64,000 nt of DNA, taken from assembly GCF_020171365.1 (NCBI RefSeq), contig NZ_JAIUZO010000002.1, forward strand, positions 1,302,001-1,366,000, read 5' to 3'. A model generated the notes under the pieces. That model was not told the DNA's origin and did not search any database. It worked only from the letters and a program-made list of their open reading frames with translations. Within the stretch, counting starts at the first letter, position 1. Each line of letters opens with the position of its first letter. The translations under genes were made by a program, and so were the position numbers. This document shows, piece by piece, positions 61,485-64,000 of this stretch. The stretch is from Qipengyuania gaetbuli. Lineage in GTDB: Bacteria > Pseudomonadota > Alphaproteobacteria > Sphingomonadales > Sphingomonadaceae.

Positions 61485-61778
61485 ATGTTTGAGGGGCACA
61501 TCAATCGTCAGGCTTTCGTCGACGGACGTGAAAGCGAGGTTTTGCAGCGGTTTCGCTGGACCGAGCTGGTTGCGCGGCTGGAAGCGACTCGCGAACTGCG
61601 CGCGGAACTCGCCCGGTCTTCGGCCGGCGGGTTCGAGGCTTTCGGGGAAGCACGCCGCGAAACCTGCGACAAAGGTAAATGCGTCGGTAACCATACTGAT
61701 TTAGCGCATGGCAAAGGCGAGCCGCTAAACGGGGCAGATGCCGCAGATGGTGCGGCGCATGGCGACGAAGAGAATTAG
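61485..61778 (+). CDS. Hypothetical protein immediately upstream of sciP
   Basis: The 97-residue frame starts FEGHINRQAFVDGRESEVLQRFRWTELVARLEATRELRAELARSS, a helical and charged sequence unlike a chance antisense product, then an acidic hydrophilic tail. It ends at the base before the sciP ATG, so the two look co-transcribed. I believe similar uncharacterised proteins occur in other sphingomonads, but cannot verify this. The reverse strand of 61458-61694 is also open, but does not look coding. No clear ribosome-binding site lies at the usual spacing. Confidence 0.55.
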   Translation: MFEGHINRQAFVDGRESEVLQRFRWTELVARLEATRELRAELARSSAGGFEAFGEARRETCDKGKCVGNHTDLAHGKGEPLNGADAADGAAHGDEEN

Positions 61779-62078
61779 ATGATCGAGAACCAGGACATCC
61801 GCCCTGCACAGGTAATCGGCCCGCTCGGCGAGCCGCTGACCCTCAAGGACTTGCCGTCGCCCTCGACGAAGCGCTGGGTCGTGCGTCGCAAGGCCGAGGT
61901 CGTGGCAGCCGTCAACGGCGGGCTGCTGACGATCGACGAGGTCCTCGAACGTTACGGCCTCACGCTGGAAGAGTTCGCTTCGTGGCAGCGCGCGGTCGAC
62001 CGTTCGGGCATGCAGGGCCTTCGTGTCACGCGCATCCAGCACTACCGCGACCTGTACGAACGCCAGTTCAAGTACTGA
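61779..62078 (+). CDS. sciP: CtrA inhibitor SciP (DUF1153)
   Basis: SciP binds the cell-cycle regulator CtrA and its promoters and blocks CtrA-dependent transcription. The 99-residue protein matches DUF1153 in full: VIGPLGEPLTLKDLPSPSTKRWVVRRKAEVVAAVNGGLLTIDEV, then a helix-turn-helix LERYGLTLEEFASWQRAVDRSGMQGLRVTRIQHYR. Its ATG directly follows the upstream hypothetical gene. A GTAACCAT sequence at 61687 resembles a CtrA half-site, as expected since sciP is CtrA-activated in Caulobacter. Confidence 0.95.
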   Translation: MIENQDIRPAQVIGPLGEPLTLKDLPSPSTKRWVVRRKAEVVAAVNGGLLTIDEVLERYGLTLEEFASWQRAVDRSGMQGLRVTRIQHYRDLYERQFKY

Positions 62079-62217
62079 GCCCTAGCCCGCGCCTGCGGGA
62101 ACCAATCGAGAATCCAGCCGCTTGCTATCTAACCCCGGGGCAGTAGTATCCCGGGTGTTCTCCGTCACTTTGCCTCTGTTTCAGGGGAGGACGACGGCAA
62201 AAGCAGGAGGATTATCA

Positions 62218-62484
62218 ATGGGTTGGATTATTGCACTTATCGTTGGCGGTATCGCTGGCTGGCTCGCGAGCCTGGTCATGAACCGTGACGCATCAATGGG
62301 CATCTTCTGGAACATCGTCGTCGGTTGTATCGGCTCGGTGATCGGCAATCTCATCGCCGGACCGCTGCTCGGCATTTCCGGCAGCGTCCAGGAATTCTCG
62401 CTGACCGGCCTCATCATCGCCATCGTCGGCGCTGTGGTGCTGCTGGGCATTGCGAACCTCGTGCAGCGCGGCCGCGTCCGCTAA
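62218..62484 (+). CDS. GlsB/YeaQ/YmgE family stress-response membrane protein
   Basis: The 88-residue protein has three hydrophobic segments with glycine-rich motifs: GWIIALIVGGIAGWLASLVMN, IFWNIVVGCIGSVIGNLIAGPLLG and LTGLIIAIVGAVVLLGIANLV, followed by a basic end. This is the transglycosylase-associated family, often induced by stress. A perfect AGGAGG lies 8 bp before the ATG. The gene is monocistronic and ends with a terminator. Confidence 0.92.
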   Translation: MGWIIALIVGGIAGWLASLVMNRDASMGIFWNIVVGCIGSVIGNLIAGPLLGISGSVQEFSLTGLIIAIVGAVVLLGIANLVQRGRVR

Positions 62485-62507
62485 ACGAGAAGACGATACG
62501 AAATGCG

Positions 62508-62540
62508 AAGGGGCGGCGGGGCAACCTGCCGCCCTTTTTG
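62508..62540 (+). terminator. Rho-independent terminator after the GlsB/YeaQ gene
   Basis: A GGGCGGCGGG / CCTGCCGCCC stem with one wobble closes a GCAA tetraloop and ends in CTTTTTG. Confidence 0.88.
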
Positions 62541-62698
62541 TCTGGCGCATTCGTCAGGCGAGATAGCCCCTTCATAGAGAGCGCCATTGCCCTCTCTTAC
62601 AGGCAGTTCTAGGGCCGACATGCGCAGTCTTGCGGATTGTGCTTTACTCGACTAATACAGTGGTCGAGAACAGGGCTGCGACCATTCGGGGCAAAACG

Positions 62699-63883
62699 AT
62701 GAATTACGAGGCAGGCATCCAATCCGAGATCGACGACACGTCGAGCGTAGAATTCGACGAAGGAGGTAGCGTGTCGCGCCTTGCACGAAACAAGAAGCCC
62801 CTGATTATCGGCGCGATTATCCTTCTCGCGGCCGCAATCGGCGCATACCTCATGCTTTCCTCGGCGCCTGCCGATCCGAACGCCGGCCAGGCGCAGGCCC
62901 CTGCCGTCAGCGTCGTCGCGCCCGGTCGCATGACCATCGCAGGTGAAATCACTGCCACCGGCACGCTCGCTGCCCGCCGCGAAATGCCCGTGGGCGTCGT
63001 GGGAGAAGGTGGCCGCGTCGTCTCCGTCCCGGTCGAGCAGGGCAGCTGGGTGCAGGCCGGGCAGGTGCTCGCCGTGATCGACCGTTCGGTCCAGACGCAG
63101 CAGGCGCAGAGTGCCGCTGCCCAGATTCAGGTAGCACAGGCCGATGCCAATCTCGCGCAGGCCAATCTCGACCGCGCGCTCCAGCTGGTCGAGCGCGGTT
63201 TCGTTTCCAAGGCCGATGTCGACCGCCTGACGGCGACCCGCGATGCAGCCGTTGCTCGCGTGCGTGTGGCGCAGGCCTCGCTTCGCGAACTGCAGGCCCG
63301 CAATGCGCGCCTCAACATCGTCGCGCCTGCCGCCGGTCTCGTGCTCGAACGCAATGTCGAACCCGGCCAGACAGTCAGCGGCGGTTCGCAGCCGCTGTTC
63401 CGCATCGCCAAGGGCGGCGAGATGGAAATGCTGGCCCGTCTCGGCGAAATCGAGCTGTCGCGCATCACGGCTGGCGAAAGCGCCGAAGTGACGCCGGTCG
63501 GTTCGGAAAAGAGCTTCACCGGCCAGATCTGGCAGGTCGCCCCGACCATCAACGCGCAGGACCGCCAGGGCACGGCGCGCATCGCGCTGCCCTATGCCCC
63601 TGAACTGCGCCCGGGCGGCTTCGCCACGGCGCTGATCAAGAGCGGCACGATCGTCGCCCCGATCCTGCCCGAAAGCGCGATCATGTCGGACGACAGCGAA
63701 AGCTACGTCTTCATCGTCGGTGACGACAACAGGGTTGCCCGCCGCCCGATCAAGCTGGGCAATGTCACGTCCAACGGCATCGTCATTCGCGAAGGCCTGA
63801 CCGGACAGGAACGGGTCGTGCTGCGCGCCGGCGGCTTCCTCAACGAAGGCGAGACGGTGAAGCCGGTCGTCGAGAAGAAGTGA
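62699..63883 (+). CDS. RND efflux periplasmic adaptor (HlyD/MFP family)
   Basis: The 394-residue protein links an inner-membrane RND pump to an outer-membrane channel. It has an acidic cytoplasmic tail (1-30), one membrane helix at about 33-54, a lipoyl half (VVGEGGRVVSVPVEQGSWVQAGQVLAVID), an alpha-hairpin with QAQSAAAQIQVAQADANLAQANLD, the second lipoyl half (APAAGLVLERNVEPGQTV) and a beta-barrel. The long cytoplasmic tail is unusual for MFPs, which often are lipoproteins. ATG 62699 was chosen; the frame is open from 62630. Confidence 0.92.
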   Translation: MNYEAGIQSEIDDTSSVEFDEGGSVSRLARNKKPLIIGAIILLAAAIGAYLMLSSAPADPNAGQAQAPAVSVVAPGRMTIAGEITATGTLAARREMPVGVVGEGGRVVSVPVEQGSWVQAGQVLAVIDRSVQTQQAQSAAAQIQVAQADANLAQANLDRALQLVERGFVSKADVDRLTATRDAAVARVRVAQASLRELQARNARLNIVAPAAGLVLERNVEPGQTVSGGSQPLFRIAKGGEMEMLARLGEIELSRITAGESAEVTPVGSEKSFTGQIWQVAPTINAQDRQGTARIALPYAPELRPGGFATALIKSGTIVAPILPESAIMSDDSESYVFIVGDDNRVARRPIKLGNVTSNGIVIREGLTGQERVVLRAGGFLNEGETVKPVVEKK

Positions 63884-63896
63884 CGGGAGCCGGCAG

Positions 63897-64000
63897 GTGA
63901 ATTTCCGCAACATCTCCGCATGGTCGATCCGTAACCCGATCATTCCGATTATCCTGTTCATCGGGCTGATGCTGGCCGGCATCATGAGCTTTTCGGACAT
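63897..64000 (+). CDS. RND efflux pump permease, N-terminal fragment (cut by window edge)
   Basis: The first 34 residues are visible: a GTG start followed by NFRNISAWSIRNPIIPIILFIGLMLAGIMSF, the typical first membrane helix of AcrB-type permeases. It begins 13 bp after the adaptor gene and is the next gene of the same operon. The rest lies outside the window. Confidence 0.85.
   Translation, partial: MNFRNISAWSIRNPIIPIILFIGLMLAGIMSFSD

Noticed and set aside
61458..61694. 78-codon minus-strand frame opposite the gene upstream of sciP
   Set aside because: It lies antisense to a more protein-like plus-strand frame and has no motif or ribosome-binding site.
1..64000. Search for prophage, insertion sequences, CRISPR repeats, toxin-antitoxin pairs and rRNA/tRNA genes
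   Set aside because: Reading both strands gave no integrase, transposase, regularly spaced repeats, recognisable toxin family or structural RNA; the region is core chromosome.

Overview
This 64 kb window is high-GC, densely packed chromosomal DNA from an alphaproteobacterium. The gene content (SciP, TrcR, CarD/FdxA block, DUF1192, DUF6489, hemE-side origin, bactofilin with an M23 peptidase) fits Sphingomonadales, probably Erythrobacteraceae or a close relative; that placement is inferred from protein character and synteny, not from a search. I see no prophage, transposase, integron, CRISPR array, rRNA or tRNA gene, and no canonical defence island.

Region 1 (1-14.9 kb) looks like the replication-origin and segregation centre. 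A minus-strand operon (coaE, aroE, maf, PPDK regulator) runs leftwards and hemE, hemJ, rho run rightwards from a roughly 280 bp spacer at 2563-2840. The spacer holds a perfect DnaA box, a near-match box, six GANTC methylation sites and a strongly AT-rich segment directly before hemE, the usual position of oriC in Caulobacter-type genomes. About 7 to 12 kb to the right lies the mnmE-mnmG-rsmG-parA-parB operon with three parS palindromes, two of them inside rsmG. Between these two blocks are a BLUF blue-light sensor, a SnoaL-like protein, an FMN glutamate synthase-family protein, a dienelactone hydrolase and a DUF6489 protein.

Region 2 (14.9-31 kb) is mixed housekeeping: a glycine-zipper envelope protein, free methionine sulfoxide reductase, a PQQ sugar dehydrogenase, an acyl-CoA dehydrogenase, TsaC, two lipoproteins, the conserved SUV3-like helicase / S4 protein / FdxA / CarD block, an M23 peptidase, hemB, two tandem GNAT acetyltransferases, a gamma-carbonic anhydrase-like protein and DUF167/DUF1993 proteins.

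Region 3 (31-44.6 kb) contains an ATP-dependent DNA ligase with its partner exonuclease, an S9 peptidase and clpA (joined by a hairpin that appears to serve as clpA terminator and to bury the peptidase ribosome-binding site), DUF1192, a quinone oxidoreductase, a GST, the cell-cycle regulator TrcR, an acyl-CoA ligase, and a bactofilin/M23 peptidase pair for cell shape.

Region 4 (44.6-64 kb) has nadD-rsfS-rlmH-envC-ctpA-dsbB-coq7, wecB-wecC for UDP-ManNAcA, fabI, a YihY membrane protein, a CbpA-like co-chaperone, pdxH-fieF-phzF, a serine hydrolase, mnmA, a DnaA box just ahead of a small unknown gene and sciP, a GlsB/YeaQ membrane protein, and the start of an RND efflux operon cut by the window end.

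The strongest theme is cell-cycle control: oriC, DnaA boxes, parABS, TrcR and SciP all lie here. The most interesting items are regulatory sites and a few uncharacterised small proteins; I found no convincing, wholly new multi-gene system.
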